From Clostridia bacterium (lineage in GTDB: Bacteria; Bacillota; Clostridia; Oscillospirales; Acutalibacteraceae): a stretch of DNA of 64,000 bases. Under the pieces are notes generated by a model. The model saw nothing but the letters and a program-made list of their open reading frames with translations, made no database searches and was not told the DNA's origin. The stretch is from NCBI GenBank assembly GCA_017430535.1, contig JAFRMR010000009.1, forward strand, positions 116,388 through 180,387, written 5' to 3'. Positions within the stretch are counted from its first letter, which is position 1. The number at the start of each line of letters is the position of its first letter. Shown here piece by piece: positions 25,854-35,210 of the stretch. The translations under genes and the position numbers were made by a program.

Positions 25854-26393
25854 TTATCTTGCAAACGGAGCGCCCATAAGTGAAAGAAGTTCACGGGCTT
25901 CTTCGTCTGTTTTTGCTGTTGTAACAAAGCAGATGTCCATACCTCTTACTTTGTCAATCTTATCATAATCGATTTCGGGGAATATCAGCTGCTCTTTGAT
26001 GCCCATGGAATAATTTCCTCTGCCGTCAAAAGAGTTGGAGTTGATTCCTCTGAAGTCGCGCACTCTGGGGAGAGCAAGGTTGAAGAATCTGTCAAGGAAT
26101 TCATACATCCTGTCCCCTCTCAAGGTAACTTTTGCACCGATTGTCATGCCTTCACGGAGCTTGAAGTTAGCAACGGATTTCTTGGCCTTGCAGAATACGG
26201 GCTTCTGGCCGGTTATCTGCATAAGGTCGGTGCTGATGGCGTCAAGGGCCTTGGAATTGTCCTTATCATCGCCGCAGCCTACGTTGACAACGATTTTGTC
26301 AAGCTTGGGAATCTGCATAACACTCTTGTAGCCGAATTTCTTCATAAGAGCAGGTGCAACTTCTTCAAGGTATTTGGTTTTTAATCTTGCCAT
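25854..26393 (-). CDS. rplE: Ribosomal protein L5
   Basis: 179-aa 5S rRNA-associated protein. [37 protein letters not shown] and [19 protein letters not shown] are diagnostic. Confidence 0.97.
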   Translation of the reverse strand: MARLKTKYLEEVAPALMKKFGYKSVMQIPKLDKIVVNVGCGDDKDNSKALDAISTDLMQITGQKPVFCKAKKSVANFKLREGMTIGAKVTLRGDRMYEFLDRFFNLALPRVRDFRGINSNSFDGRGNYSMGIKEQLIFPEIDYDKIDKVRGMDICFVTTAKTDEEARELLSLMGAPFAR

Positions 26394-26408
26394 TGTTGTA
26401 TCCTCCTC

Positions 26409-26723
26409 TTATACTTCTGCGCCGCACTTCTTGCAAACGCGGGTCTTTTTGCCGTCCTCGATCTTTTTGCCTACTCTTGTGGGCTGACCGCACTTGGGGC
26501 AAACAAGCTGAACTTTATCGGCATAGAGGGCGCTCTCTGCTTCGATAATGCCGCCGGGCTCTCCCATCTTCTTGGGCTTAACATGCTTCTTAACGATGTT
26601 AACGCCTTCAACGATGACTTTGCCTTCGGAGGGGCTTACCTGCATAACCTTGCCTCTCTTGCCTCTGTATTTACCGTTTATAACGACTACTTCGTCGCCA
26701 GTTTTAACATGAACCTTACTCAT
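26409..26723 (-). CDS. rplX: Ribosomal protein L24
   Basis: 104 aa. The N-terminal KOW motif ([20 protein letters not shown]) starts assembly of the large subunit; the C-terminus carries CPKCG and CKKCG pairs, a zinc-ribbon-like tail common in clostridial L24. Confidence 0.97.
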   Translation of the reverse strand: MSKVHVKTGDEVVVINGKYRGKRGKVMQVSPSEGKVIVEGVNIVKKHVKPKKMGEPGGIIEAESALYADKVQLVCPKCGQPTRVGKKIEDGKKTRVCKKCGAEV

Positions 26724-26735
26724 ACTGCACCTCCA

Positions 26736-27104
26736 TCAAAGTACTTCGGGAGCAAGGGAAAGGATCTTGGTGTAATCCTTATCGCGAAGCTCTCTTGCTA
26801 CCGGCCCAAAGATACGGGTGCCTCTGGGGTTCTTGTCGTCCTTAATGATGACGGCTGCATTCTCATCAAAGCGAATGTAAGTACCGTCTTCACGGCGAAG
26901 ACCGCTTGCTGTACGAACTACAACAGCTTTAACAACCTCGCCTTTTTTAACTACGCCGCCGGGTGTTGCCTTTTTAACAGAAGCAACAACGACGTCGCCG
27001 ATATTGGCATACCTCCTGCCGGAACCGCCCAGTACTCGGATACACATAATCTCCTTGGCACCGGTGTTGTCGGCAACTTTGAGGTAACTCTGTTGCTGTA
27101 TCAC
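26736..27104 (-). CDS. rplN: Ribosomal protein L14
   Basis: 122 aa, highly conserved ([33 protein letters not shown]-type region, [20 protein letters not shown]). Forms an intersubunit bridge. Confidence 0.98.
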   Translation of the reverse strand: MIQQQSYLKVADNTGAKEIMCIRVLGGSGRRYANIGDVVVASVKKATPGGVVKKGEVVKAVVVRTASGLRREDGTYIRFDENAAVIIKDDKNPRGTRIFGPVARELRDKDYTKILSLAPEVL

Positions 27105-27131
27105 AGTGTTTTCCTCCTTACATCGGCCAAA

Positions 27132-27386
27132 TTATTTGGCCTTCTCAATGATTTTAACTACACGCCATCTCTTGTCTTTGGACATAGGACGGGTTTCCAT
27201 AACGAGCACTCTGTCGCCTACGCCGCATTCGTTATTCTCGTCATGGGCCTTAAGCTTATAAGTGTTATTAACTATCTTTTTGTAGAGAGGATGTCTGACT
27301 CTGTCCTTAACGGAAACAACTACTGTCTTATCCATCTTATCGCTGGTAACTATACCGTCGCGGGTTTTTCTGAGATTTCTTTCCAT
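27132..27386 (-). CDS. rpsQ: Ribosomal protein S17
   Basis: 84 aa. [20 protein letters not shown] and [20 protein letters not shown] match the OB-fold protein S17. Confidence 0.97.
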   Translation of the reverse strand: MERNLRKTRDGIVTSDKMDKTVVVSVKDRVRHPLYKKIVNNTYKLKAHDENNECGVGDRVLVMETRPMSKDKRWRVVKIIEKAK

Positions 27387-27406
27387 AGTCTTTTAACCTC
27401 CCTTTC

Positions 27407-27610
27407 TCAAGCCTGAGTTCCGTGAAGCTCAATATCTCTCTGTATAGTCTTTATACGGGCGATATCTTTCTTCACAACTTTAATGCGAGTGGGATTTTCG
27501 AGCTGGTTAACAGCCTGCTGGAAGCGGAGTTTAAACAGCTCGTCTTTAAGCTCGGCAAGCTTAGCGTCAAGCTCTGAAGCGGAAAGATTTCTGATTTCAC
27601 TGGCTTTCAT
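27407..27610 (-). CDS. rpmC: Ribosomal protein L29
   Basis: 67 aa helical protein at the tunnel exit ([35 protein letters not shown]). Its ATG shares one nucleotide with the rplP stop. Confidence 0.97.
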   Translation of the reverse strand: MKASEIRNLSASELDAKLAELKDELFKLRFQQAVNQLENPTRIKVVKKDIARIKTIQRDIELHGTQA

Positions 27611-28035
27611 TACTGTTCACCACCCATTTCTTCTTTACTGACGAACTTGCATTTGATGGGGAGCTTGTTTGCGGCAAGGCGCATAGCTTCCGCTGCAACT
27701 TCTTTTTCAACACCGGCAATCTCAAAGAGAACTCTGCCGGGCTTAACTACGGCTACCCAGTACTCGGGAGAACCTTTACCTGAACCCATTCGGGTTTCAG
27801 CCGGCTTCTCGGTGATGGGCTTGTCGGGGAAAATCTTGATCCAGACCTGGCCGCCACGCTTGATATATCTTGTCATGGCTACACGGGCTGCTTCTATCTG
27901 ATTGGAGGTAATCCATGCGGGCTCGAGTGCTACAAGACCGAAATCACCGTAAGTGACCTTGTTGCCTCTTGTAGCTTTACCTGTAAGCCTGCCTCTCTGT
28001 ACTCTGCGGTACTTTACGCGCTTAGGTAAAAGCAT
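27610..28035 (-). CDS. rplP: Ribosomal protein L16
   Basis: 141 aa. [20 protein letters not shown] and [20 protein letters not shown] are signature. Overlaps both neighbours (rpsC and rpmC) by one nt. Confidence 0.98.
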   Translation of the reverse strand: MLLPKRVKYRRVQRGRLTGKATRGNKVTYGDFGLVALEPAWITSNQIEAARVAMTRYIKRGGQVWIKIFPDKPITEKPAETRMGSGKGSPEYWVAVVKPGRVLFEIAGVEKEVAAEAMRLAANKLPIKCKFVSKEEMGGEQ

Positions 28036-28757
28036 CAGCGGTTTCCTCCTTCTCTGTTATCTCTGGCCTCTCTGCCGTCCCTGTTGTCTCTGCGTCTTCT
28101 GGGGCGGTTGCTGCCGGGCCTTGCTTCGCGGAGAACTTCGCCTCTGTAGAGCCAAACCTTAACGCCGATACGGCCGTAAGTGGTCTTTGCCTCTGTGAAG
28201 CCGTAGTCGATATCTGCACGGATGGTCTGAAGGGGAATTGTTCCCTCGTGATATGTTTCGGATCCTGCGATTTCACGGCCGCCGAGACGCCCGCTGCACT
28301 GGATCTTGATTCCTCTTGCGCCGAGCTTCATGGTGCGGCCGATGGCCTGCTTGATTGCGCGGCGGTGGGAAATTCTTCTTTCTATCTGAGAAGCAATGCT
28401 CTCAGCAACAAGCTGAGCGTTAAGGTCAGGCTGCTTGATCTCAATGATGTTGACGGAAACTTCTTTGCCGCCCAGTCTCTTTGAGCAGATTTCCTTAAGC
28501 TTCTCTATCTCTGCGCCCTGTCTGCCGATAACCATACCGGGCTTTGCGCAGTGGATGTTTACGTAAACGCGCTTTGCATCGCGCTCGATTTCAACCTTGG
28601 GTACGCCTGCGGGGGCAAGCTTCTCAATGAGGTACTCACGAAGATTATAGTCCTCAATGAGAGTGTCGGCGAACTTATCGGGCTCGCAATACCAGCGGGA
28701 TTCCCAGGGCTTTATGACACCGATTCTTAAACCGGTAGGATTAATTTTCTGTCCCAT
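28035..28757 (-). CDS. rpsC: Ribosomal protein S3
   Basis: 240 aa. KH domain near residues 40-110 ([20 protein letters not shown]) and C-terminal S3 domain ([16 protein letters not shown]). The tail is unusually rich in Arg, Asn and Asp ([20 protein letters not shown]). Part of the mRNA entry helicase. Confidence 0.97.
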   Translation of the reverse strand: MGQKINPTGLRIGVIKPWESRWYCEPDKFADTLIEDYNLREYLIEKLAPAGVPKVEIERDAKRVYVNIHCAKPGMVIGRQGAEIEKLKEICSKRLGGKEVSVNIIEIKQPDLNAQLVAESIASQIERRISHRRAIKQAIGRTMKLGARGIKIQCSGRLGGREIAGSETYHEGTIPLQTIRADIDYGFTEAKTTYGRIGVKVWLYRGEVLREARPGSNRPRRRRDNRDGREARDNREGGNR

Positions 28758-28776
28758 TGTTTAACCTCCTCTTCGA

Positions 28777-29133
28777 TTATTCTGCTTCCTTGAGTACAAG
28801 GCTGATGTGTGATGTTTTCTTGTTGATTCTGTAAGCTCTGCCCTGAGCTCTGGGTCTGATTCTCTTGAGCGTGGGGCCCTGGCTTACGCTGCACTCGGCA
28901 ACATAAAGACGGTCAACGTCCATATTATTGTTGTTTTCGGCATTTGCTATTGCAGATTTCAAAAGTTTTTCCAAAGGTTCACAGGCAGCTTTGGGTGTGT
29001 ACTTGAGAATTGCCATAGCTTTCTCCACGGGCTGGTTTCTGATAAGGTCAAGAACTATCTGAACCTTGCGGGGAGCAATGCGGATGTAAGTTGCCTTAGC
29101 GGTTGCTACGGGAACCATTTCCTTATCTGACAT
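28777..29133 (-). CDS. rplV: Ribosomal protein L22
   Basis: 118 aa lining the exit tunnel. [20 protein letters not shown] and [20 protein letters not shown] are diagnostic. Confidence 0.97.
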   Translation of the reverse strand: MSDKEMVPVATAKATYIRIAPRKVQIVLDLIRNQPVEKAMAILKYTPKAACEPLEKLLKSAIANAENNNNMDVDRLYVAECSVSQGPTLKRIRPRAQGRAYRINKKTSHISLVLKEAE

Positions 29134-29155
29134 TTATATACACTCCTTTCGCTGA

Positions 29156-29437
29156 TTATTTACCGTTATTGGAAGTTTTTGAACCTGCGTGACCTCTGAA
29201 GGTTCTTGTAGGTGCAAATTCGCCCAGTTTGTGGCCTACCATATCCTCGGTTACATATACGGGAACATGCTTGCGTCCGTCGTGAACGGCAAATGTGTGG
29301 CCGACAAAGTCGGGGAAGATTGTTGATGCGCGGCTCCAGGTTTTGAGAACCTGTTTTTCGCCTTTATTGTTCATCTCCTGAACTCTTTCGAGCAGTTTAG
29401 GCTGCACAAAAGGTCCTTTTTTAACGCTTCTGCCCAT
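29156..29437 (-). CDS. rpsS: Ribosomal protein S19
   Basis: 93 aa. [19 protein letters not shown] and [20 protein letters not shown] identify it. Head-domain partner of S13. Confidence 0.98.
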   Translation of the reverse strand: MGRSVKKGPFVQPKLLERVQEMNNKGEKQVLKTWSRASTIFPDFVGHTFAVHDGRKHVPVYVTEDMVGHKLGEFAPTRTFRGHAGSKTSNNGK

Positions 29438-29456
29438 TATTATCTGCTCCTTTCAC

Positions 29457-30290
29457 TTATTTGTCGTTACGACGCTTTACGATAAGCTTGTCTGACGGTT
29501 TCTTTGTTCTTCTGGTCTTGTAACCAAGAGCGGGCTTGCCCCAGGGGGTTACAGGGCCGGGTCTGCCGATGGGGGACTTACCTTCACCACCGCCGTGGGG
29601 GTGGTCATTGGGGTTCATTACGGAACCGCGAACAGTAGGTCTCCAGCCCATGTGACGCTTACGGCCGGCTTTACCGATCTTAACGTTTTCATGGTCTATG
29701 TTGCCAACCTGGCCGATGGTGGCCATGCAGTTGGCGGAAACGTTGCGAAGCTCGCCTGAGGGGAGACGGAGAAGGGCGTAGATGCCTTCTTTTGCCATGA
29801 GCTGTGCGGAGTTGCCCGCTGCTCTTGCAAGCTGACCGCCTCTGCCGGGGTAAAGCTCAACGTTGTGTACAACTGTACCTACGGGAATGTCCTTAAGGGC
29901 CATGGCGTTGCCGGGCTTGATATCGGCGCCTGCGCCGGAAACCACGGTATCGCCTACTTTAAGGCCTACGGGCTGAAGGATGTATCTCTTTTCGCCGTCT
30001 TCATACTTGAGAAGGGCGATGAAAGCGGAGCGGTTGGGATCGTACTCAACGCTCTCTACTGTAGCGGATACACCGGTTTTATCTCTCTTGAAATCAATTA
30101 TACGATACTTGGTGCGTACGCCGCCGCCTCTGTGGCGAACGGTTATTCTTCCGTAGCTGTTGCGGCCGCTCTTCTTCTTAAGAGAAACAAGAAGGCTTCT
30201 TTCGGGAGCAACCTTTGAGAGCTCGGAATAATCTGTAACCGACATATTACGTCTTGCGTTAGTGGTCGGTTTATAAAATCTTATAGCCAT
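29457..30290 (-). CDS. rplB: Ribosomal protein L2
   Basis: 277 aa, core of the peptidyl transferase region. [20 protein letters not shown] and the His-containing [20 protein letters not shown] loop are intact. It follows rplW after 90 nt, a gap that includes a small GGAGCC/GGCTCC hairpin (30318-30332). Confidence 0.98.
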   Translation of the reverse strand: MAIRFYKPTTNARRNMSVTDYSELSKVAPERSLLVSLKKKSGRNSYGRITVRHRGGGVRTKYRIIDFKRDKTGVSATVESVEYDPNRSAFIALLKYEDGEKRYILQPVGLKVGDTVVSGAGADIKPGNAMALKDIPVGTVVHNVELYPGRGGQLARAAGNSAQLMAKEGIYALLRLPSGELRNVSANCMATIGQVGNIDHENVKIGKAGRKRHMGWRPTVRGSVMNPNDHPHGGGEGKSPIGRPGPVTPWGKPALGYKTRRTKKPSDKLIVKRRNDK

Positions 30291-30380
30291 TTTTTACTCT
30301 CCTTTTAGCAGCTTTGCGGAGCCTCGGGCTCCATACCTTACCGCCAAATTTGATTAGGTTTTATATATTACTTCTTATTA

Positions 30381-30677
30381 TTACATCATACCGTCGAAGA
30401 ACTCGATGCTCTTGGAGTCCTCGGTAAGTGTAACAACAGCCTTCTTGCGGGAGGCTGTATAGCCCTCGAAACGGCCGTATCTTCTGAGCTTGCCTTTAAC
30501 ATTGACGGTGTTAACCTTGGCAACCTTAACCTCAAAAAGGGTTTCAACGGCTTTGGCGATTTCAATCTTGTTGGCGTCCTTGGCAACCTCGAAAGTATAT
30601 TTGCGATCGGCAATGCCGTCCATACTGTTCTCGGTGATTATGGGACGAAGGATTATATCCTGTGCAGCTTTACTCAT
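30381..30677 (-). CDS. rplW: Ribosomal protein L23
   Basis: 98-aa docking site for trigger factor and SRP at the exit tunnel. [20 protein letters not shown] and the [20 protein letters not shown] loop fit. Overlaps rplD by 4 nt. Confidence 0.96.
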   Translation of the reverse strand: MSKAAQDIILRPIITENSMDGIADRKYTFEVAKDANKIEIAKAVETLFEVKVAKVNTVNVKGKLRRYGRFEGYTASRKKAVVTLTEDSKSIEFFDGMM

Positions 30678-31297
30678 GCATATACCTCCTCGATCTTGCT
30701 TACGGCATCCTTAAGCACTACGAGAGTATCGCAGTTGAGGATATCGTAAACATTGAGTGTGTTTACAAGAGTTGTCTTTACGCCGGCGATGTTCCTTGCG
30801 GAGCGGTAGATTATATCGTCCTTTTCGGGAAGAACGAAGGTAACCTTCTTACCGGTTTCAAGAGCGTCAACAACCTTAACCATCTCTTTGGTCTTGATTG
30901 CGTCAAGTTTAAGGCCGTCAAGTACGATGAGCTCACCGTCGGCAACCTTTGCGGAAAGGGCGGACTTCATGGCAAGCCTTCTTACTTTTTTATTTATATC
31001 CTTATTATATTTACGGGGCTTGGGTCCGTGAGCGATACCGCCGTGATACCACTGGGGAGCTCTGGTGGAACCCTGTCTTGCGCGGCCGGTGCCCTTCTGT
31101 CTCCAGGGCTTCTTTCCGCCGCCGCTTACTTCTGCTCTGGTAAGAGTAGACTGTGTGCCCTGACGCTGATTTGCCAGATATGCCACTACGCAAAGATGCA
31201 TAGCAGGAATGCTGGGCTCAATTCCGAAAATGCTTTCTGCAAGCTCAAGGTCGGAAACCTTTTTACCTGTCATGTCAAAAACTGATACTGTAGGCAT
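30674..31297 (-). CDS. rplD: Ribosomal protein L4
   Basis: 207 aa. The long tunnel loop is clear ([20 protein letters not shown]). L4 is the autoregulator of S10 operons in some bacteria; whether it acts on the leader here is unknown. Confidence 0.97.
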   Translation of the reverse strand: MPTVSVFDMTGKKVSDLELAESIFGIEPSIPAMHLCVVAYLANQRQGTQSTLTRAEVSGGGKKPWRQKGTGRARQGSTRAPQWYHGGIAHGPKPRKYNKDINKKVRRLAMKSALSAKVADGELIVLDGLKLDAIKTKEMVKVVDALETGKKVTFVLPEKDDIIYRSARNIAGVKTTLVNTLNVYDILNCDTLVVLKDAVSKIEEVYA

Positions 31298-31315
31298 TCT
31301 GTTCTACTCCTTTCC

Positions 31316-31951
31316 TTATGCTTTCTTTATGCTGTCTCTGATAACCACGATTCCGCCCTTGGGGCCGGGGATGGCGCCCTTAACGGCTACGAGATTATTC
31401 TCGGCATCTACTTTGGCTACCGTGAGATTCTGGATGGTAACTCTTTCGCAGCCCAGGTGACCTGCAAGCTTCTTTCCTTTGTAAACTCTGGAAGGATCGG
31501 AGCAGGCGCCCAGGGAGCCGGCGTGCCTTGCAACGGGGCCGGTACCGTGAGACTCTTTAAGTCTTGAGAAATTCCATCTTTTGATGGAACCGGCTGTTCC
31601 TTTACCTTTGCTTGTGCCGATAACGTCTACTTTGTCGCCGGCTGCAAAGATGTCTGCTGTGAGAGTGTCGCCTATGTTCAGCGCGTTGATATCGTCGAAC
31701 CTGAACTCTTTAAGAGTTTTCTTGGGGGCTACATCGTTCTTTTTGAAGTGGCCCATGAGAGGCTTGGTAACTCTCTGAACTTTGATGTCGCCGAAGCCAA
31801 GCTGTACTGCTTCGTAGCCGTCGGTTTCAACGGTCTTTTTCATAACTACGTTGCAGGGACCTGCTTCAACAACGGTAACGGGAATTACATTTCCCTTTTC
31901 GTCGAAGATCTGGGTCATACCGATCTTCTTGCCGATGAGTGCTTTCTGCAT
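31316..31951 (-). CDS. rplC: Ribosomal protein L3
   Basis: 211 aa from the ATG at 31951 (AAAGGAGG 9 nt upstream, MQKALIGKKIGMTQIFDEKG as in the family); an 18-codon upstream extension is open but lacks support. The W-loop FSRLKESHGTGPVARHAGSL is intact. Confidence 0.96.
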   Translation of the reverse strand: MQKALIGKKIGMTQIFDEKGNVIPVTVVEAGPCNVVMKKTVETDGYEAVQLGFGDIKVQRVTKPLMGHFKKNDVAPKKTLKEFRFDDINALNIGDTLTADIFAAGDKVDVIGTSKGKGTAGSIKRWNFSRLKESHGTGPVARHAGSLGACSDPSRVYKGKKLAGHLGCERVTIQNLTVAKVDAENNLVAVKGAIPGPKGGIVVIRDSIKKA

Positions 31952-32038
31952 TATTTGCATCCTCCTTTGGTTATTGGTTGACGTTTTCGCCAACTTGACC
32001 TGCATTTGTCAAAACTGATTTCGTGCTTTGCTTATCGC

Positions 32039-32350
32039 TTAAAGCTTGATTTCGATTTCAACGCCTGCGGGAAGCTCAAGACTTGTCAGGGCTTCAACGG
32101 TTTTGGCTGAAGGTCTGATGATGTCGATGAGTCTTTTGTGTGTTCTCTGCTCAAACTGTTCGCGGCTGTCCTTATACTTGTGAACTGCGCGAAGGATTGT
32201 AACAACCTCTTTCTCTGTGGGAAGGGGAACGGGGCCTGATACTTCGGCGCCTGTTCTCTTGGCTGTTTCTACGATTTTTTCAGCGGACTTATCTACCACG
32301 CTGTGATCGTAACCCTTAAGTCTGATTCTGATTTTTCCCTTAACTGCCAT
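32039..32350 (-). CDS. rpsJ: Ribosomal protein S10
   Basis: 103 aa, first gene of the cluster. [20 protein letters not shown] and [18 protein letters not shown] are S10; the protein also serves as NusE in antitermination. AAGGAGG precedes the ATG. A ~415-nt leader separates it from the promoter at 32772. Confidence 0.97.
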   Translation of the reverse strand: MAVKGKIRIRLKGYDHSVVDKSAEKIVETAKRTGAEVSGPVPLPTEKEVVTILRAVHKYKDSREQFEQRTHKRLIDIIRPSAKTVEALTSLELPAGVEIEIKL

Positions 32351-32479
32351 TGGAATGCCTCCTTAAAATTGGTTGGGCACGCAAAATTTTGAAAACTGAC
32401 CCGGGTGTTTCAACCCTTCCGATGTAAAAACCGGAAACACATATTTCCGGGTAAGTTTCAATAACTCTGCAATTCTCAT

Positions 32480-32665
32480 TTACCCCTGCCGGACGCCGCC
32501 GGGAACAGGCGCCGCCTTCGCAGGCCGGTAATCGGGATGTTTCTCATCATTGTACTCAAACTTGCCGGCTTTCGCAAGCAACCGGTGTTTTGAGCACTGT
32601 GACGAAAAACATAACTTCGCCCCGTGCCTGAGGGTAAATTCATCGCCCGGTTTAAAATCGGACAT
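32480..32665 (-). CDS. Possible small leader ORF before rpsJ
   Basis: Within the long rpsJ leader, 61 codons read MSDFKPGDEFTLRHGAKLCF, then SSQCSKHRLLAKAGKFEYND and EKHPDYRPAKAAPVPGGVRQ. The frame is open to an ATG at 32722. The composition is protein-like and it has no overlap with a gene on the other strand, but the ribosome site (GCGGAG, one nt before the ATG) is poorly spaced. It could be a small gene, a translated leader, or chance. Confidence 0.28.
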   Translation of the reverse strand: MSDFKPGDEFTLRHGAKLCFSSQCSKHRLLAKAGKFEYNDEKHPDYRPAKAAPVPGGVRQG

Positions 32666-32771
32666 ACTCCGCGGAAATTTCCCGTCTCGGGGACGGCCAC
32701 CTCCCGCATCATCGCATATCATGCCGCCGGCCGCAGGGCATAATTAGCCCTTAAAGTCAACGTGCCTGCAT

Positions 32772-32800
32772 AATATATCATAATAAAATAAGCTTGTCAA
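32772..32800 (-). promoter_or_regulatory. SigA promoter of the S10-spc-alpha cluster
   Basis: Minus-strand TTGACA (32795-32800), 17-nt spacer, TATATT (32772-32777). Upstream lies an AT-rich tract (AAAAATTTTTAAAAAAATTG), which could serve as an UP element. From here to 33116 I see no gene, only scattered short inverted repeats such as TTCCGG-CTG-CCGGAA (33068-33082). Confidence 0.8.
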
Positions 32801-33116
32801 CAATTTTTTTAAAAATTTTTGTATATTTTTCACAGCCGGGAATCTTTGCGTATCAAGGCTTCCGGGGCGCAGCCCCTCAGGGCCCCCGGTCCCGTTTTTC
32901 GTACACCGGAAAAACCCACCACATATTGTTGTTTTCAAAATTTTAATGCCCACATATTGATTCTTTTATTTTTCTGTGTTAGAATTGCGTCCGGCTTAAA
33001 AAAATACCGGAAACGGTTCCGGAAAACTTCCCGCTTCCGTATATAAAAAATGACAGATCAGAAGGCCTTCCGGCTGCCGGAAAAGTCTCTTTATTTTATA
33101 AAATAATAAAGCGGAT

Positions 33117-33157
33117 GATAAAAGGCGGAGAATGATGAACATTCTCCGCCTTTTATC
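33117..33157. terminator. Strong, symmetric intrinsic terminator
   Basis: GATAAAAGGCGGAGAATG and CATTCTCCGCCTTTTATC form an 18-bp perfect stem with a 5-nt loop; T-rich on both strands, so it can work in both directions. No gene clearly ends at it from the left. The stretch 33158-33430 is AT-rich and holds no convincing gene. Confidence 0.75.
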
Positions 33158-33430
33158 GGATGGCTCTGTCATTGTTGCTCACAAATGCAGACGCATAATT
33201 TCTTATGCAACTGTATTATAACCCGTTTTCCGTTATATGTCAAGCTTTTTTTGCATATACTAAATATATGGATGATTGCAGGGTCCGGCAGGATTTTCCT
33301 CACAAAATATGGTGGATTGTTCCCCTGCGGAAATTTGCCCTGAAAAATTTTTTTGCAGATTTGCAACCTTTTCCCTTCCTGAATCGTATTGTTGGTGAAG
33401 GGCCTTCAAAAACACCAAAGGAGGCGGCTT

Positions 33431-33910
33431 ATGCGACTGCCCACCGAAACAGTAATTGAAAAATACAAACAGAATTTATATGCCGCGGCTTTTTCCGTAT
33501 GCCGCTCTCCGGAGGACTCCGAGGATGCCGTGCAGGATGCTTTCATAAAATACCACACTTCGGTTAAGGAGTTTGAAACAGAAGAGCACCTGAGGGCGTG
33601 GCTTATAAGGATAACCGTGAACCGGGCAAAGGATATTGCCTCCTCATACCGCAGAAGAAACAGCGTTCCCCTTGAGGAATATACGGCCTCGGTTCCCTTT
33701 GAAACCCGGGAGGAAAGCGAACTTTTTACCGCGGTAATGAGCCTGGGGGAAAAATACAGAACCGTAATACACCTGTTTTATTATGAAGATTATAAAATCG
33801 AGGAGATTGCGGAAATCCTGGGCAAAAGCCCGGGGGCGGTAAAAAGCCGGCTGAGCCGCGCACGGCAGCAGCTTAAAGAAATGCTGAAGGAGGAATGGAA
33901 CAATGACTGA
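33431..33910 (+). CDS. ECF-type RNA polymerase sigma factor
   Basis: 159 aa from the ATG at 33431, chosen for AAAGGAGG seven nt upstream. Region 2 spans about residues 10-75 (SPEDSEDAVQDAFIKYH, LRAWLIRITVNRAKD). Region 4 spans about 105-155 with the helix-turn-helix YKIEEIAEILGKSPGAVKSR. No region 3, as in ECF factors. It overlaps the next gene, a probable anti-sigma factor, by 8 nt. Confidence 0.9.
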   Translation: MRLPTETVIEKYKQNLYAAAFSVCRSPEDSEDAVQDAFIKYHTSVKEFETEEHLRAWLIRITVNRAKDIASSYRRRNSVPLEEYTASVPFETREESELFTAVMSLGEKYRTVIHLFYYEDYKIEEIAEILGKSPGAVKSRLSRARQQLKEMLKEEWNND

Positions 33911-34523
33911 CAGAGAAAAATACAAAAAAACCTTTTCCGCCCTTGAGCCGGAAAGAGACTATCTTGAAAAAATCACAAATGCAGAGGTAATAAAAATGAA
34001 AGAAAGAAAGCATGTAAGCATACCCAAGCTTATTGCGGCCTGCGTTGCTGTTGTGGCAATACTGGCGGCTATGACGGCAGGGGCCTATGCCGCGGATCTG
34101 GGCGGCATACAGAGAAAAATACAGATCTGGACCAAAGGCGAGCTCACCGACGCGGAGCTGAATATCACAACCGACGGCAGCTCTTCGGAATATACCCTTT
34201 CATACACCGACGAAAACGGCGAAACCCGCAAATCGGAAGGCGGCGGAATTGCCTATGACTTTTTCGGCAGAGAAAGAGCCCTTACCGAGGATGAGATAAT
34301 AGAGCACCTGAACGAGCCACAGGTAGTGCCGGAAGATGACGGCAGAATAATGCTCTACTGCAGAGATCAGAAAATGGACCTTACGGATAAGTTTGAGGAC
34401 GGTGTGTGCTATGTTAAGCTCACCGTTGACGGCAAGCCCCTTTATATCACCGTAACCAAAGAGGGCGATCACGGCTGCTCAATGAGCACCTCCCCCCGCT
34501 CCTACCCGAAGCCCGCAAAATAA
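33903..34523 (+). CDS. Probable membrane anti-sigma factor
   Basis: 206 aa. Residues 1-38 are charged and cytoplasmic, residues about 41-62 form one membrane helix (IPKLIAACVAVVAILAAMTAGA), and the rest is an extracytoplasmic domain (DLGGIQRKIQIWTKGEL, YDFFGRERALTEDEIIEHL). The start overlaps the ECF sigma gene by 8 nt and the pair shares one terminator. That arrangement is the basis of the anti-sigma call; no zinc anti-sigma motif is seen. Confidence 0.65.
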   Translation: MTDREKYKKTFSALEPERDYLEKITNAEVIKMKERKHVSIPKLIAACVAVVAILAAMTAGAYAADLGGIQRKIQIWTKGELTDAELNITTDGSSSEYTLSYTDENGETRKSEGGGIAYDFFGRERALTEDEIIEHLNEPQVVPEDDGRIMLYCRDQKMDLTDKFEDGVCYVKLTVDGKPLYITVTKEGDHGCSMSTSPRSYPKPAK

Positions 34524-34531
34524 TAATAAAC

Positions 34532-34568
34532 GTAAAACCCCCGGGAATCAGCCGACTCCCGGGGGTTT
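34532..34568 (+). terminator. Intrinsic terminator after the sigma/anti-sigma pair
   Basis: AAAACCCCCGGGA (34532-34544) and TCCCGGGGGTTTT (34555-34567), 13 bp. T-rich in both directions, so it can also serve the minus-strand gene ending at 34570. A close copy of this stem lies at 36581-36614. Confidence 0.85.
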
Positions 34569-34569
34569 T

Positions 34570-35172
34570 TCAGATTTTAAGACTGCTCTTTATCATATTA
34601 TAACATTTAAGGCCTTCATTCTGCCCGTATTTTTGGATCAGTGCTCGGTAAACTTCATATTTCCTGTTTTCTTTTTCTATATTATTTGAAACAGCAGAAA
34701 CTATCCCTTTCGCTTTATCTTTGCTGACTTTTTCTTTCTCCAAAACAGTACCTATTTTACTTATAATCACATTTTTATCCGGTACCTTCGCTTTTTTGTT
34801 TTTCTCTTTTTTTGTTTTCTCAGGTGCAGCCGGGAGCCTTGAAACTGCAGTGATTTTCTGTTCCTCCCACAGAGAAATGACTTTATCATAATCAGTGTCA
34901 TCGCTTACGATAACATATTTATTTTTTAATCCATGCTTCCCGATAAGATAGCCGAGATAAGAAACAAGACACATGTCCAAAGATTGTTTCCCGGGTTTAG
35001 CTTTAATATACTCTATATTTTTTGTTTTTTGCATGCTCAGCACATCAAAACCTATCTTCGGTGTATTGTCGGTATAAAAAATATAAATCAAATCTGTGTC
35101 TGCTGCTTTTTCCGTAACCTTCAGGGCTTCATCCTTAAGGTTTTCAAAATCCACCAAATAAAAAGTTTTCAT
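34570..35172 (-). CDS. NYN/PIN-like domain protein, probable RNase
   Basis: 200 aa. The N-terminal ~115 residues fit a NYN (PIN-like) nuclease: acidic residues in YLVDFENL, a central Asp in SLDMCLVSYLG and VSDDTDYDKV. A Lys-rich linker follows (EKTKKEKNKKAKVP), then a helical C-terminal domain (residues about 130-200) with VYRALIQKYGQNEGLKCYN. Related proteins cut RNA or act in defence; activity here is inferred. AAGGAG lies upstream of the ATG. Confidence 0.6.
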   Translation of the reverse strand: MKTFYLVDFENLKDEALKVTEKAADTDLIYIFYTDNTPKIGFDVLSMQKTKNIEYIKAKPGKQSLDMCLVSYLGYLIGKHGLKNKYVIVSDDTDYDKVISLWEEQKITAVSRLPAAPEKTKKEKNKKAKVPDKNVIISKIGTVLEKEKVSKDKAKGIVSAVSNNIEKENRKYEVYRALIQKYGQNEGLKCYNMIKSSLKI

Positions 35173-35210
35173 TGTATTCTCCTTTCATTTTGCAATCGTT
35201 CTTTAAAAAA

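Noticed and set aside
26583-27416. A 277-codon plus-strand open frame opposite rplX, rplN and rpsQ
   Set aside because: It spans three well-conserved ribosomal genes and their gaps; no protein-like motifs or ribosome site.
33169-33366. 65-codon minus-strand frame in the gap before the ECF sigma gene
   Set aside because: AT-rich, no ribosome site, no recognisable protein pattern.
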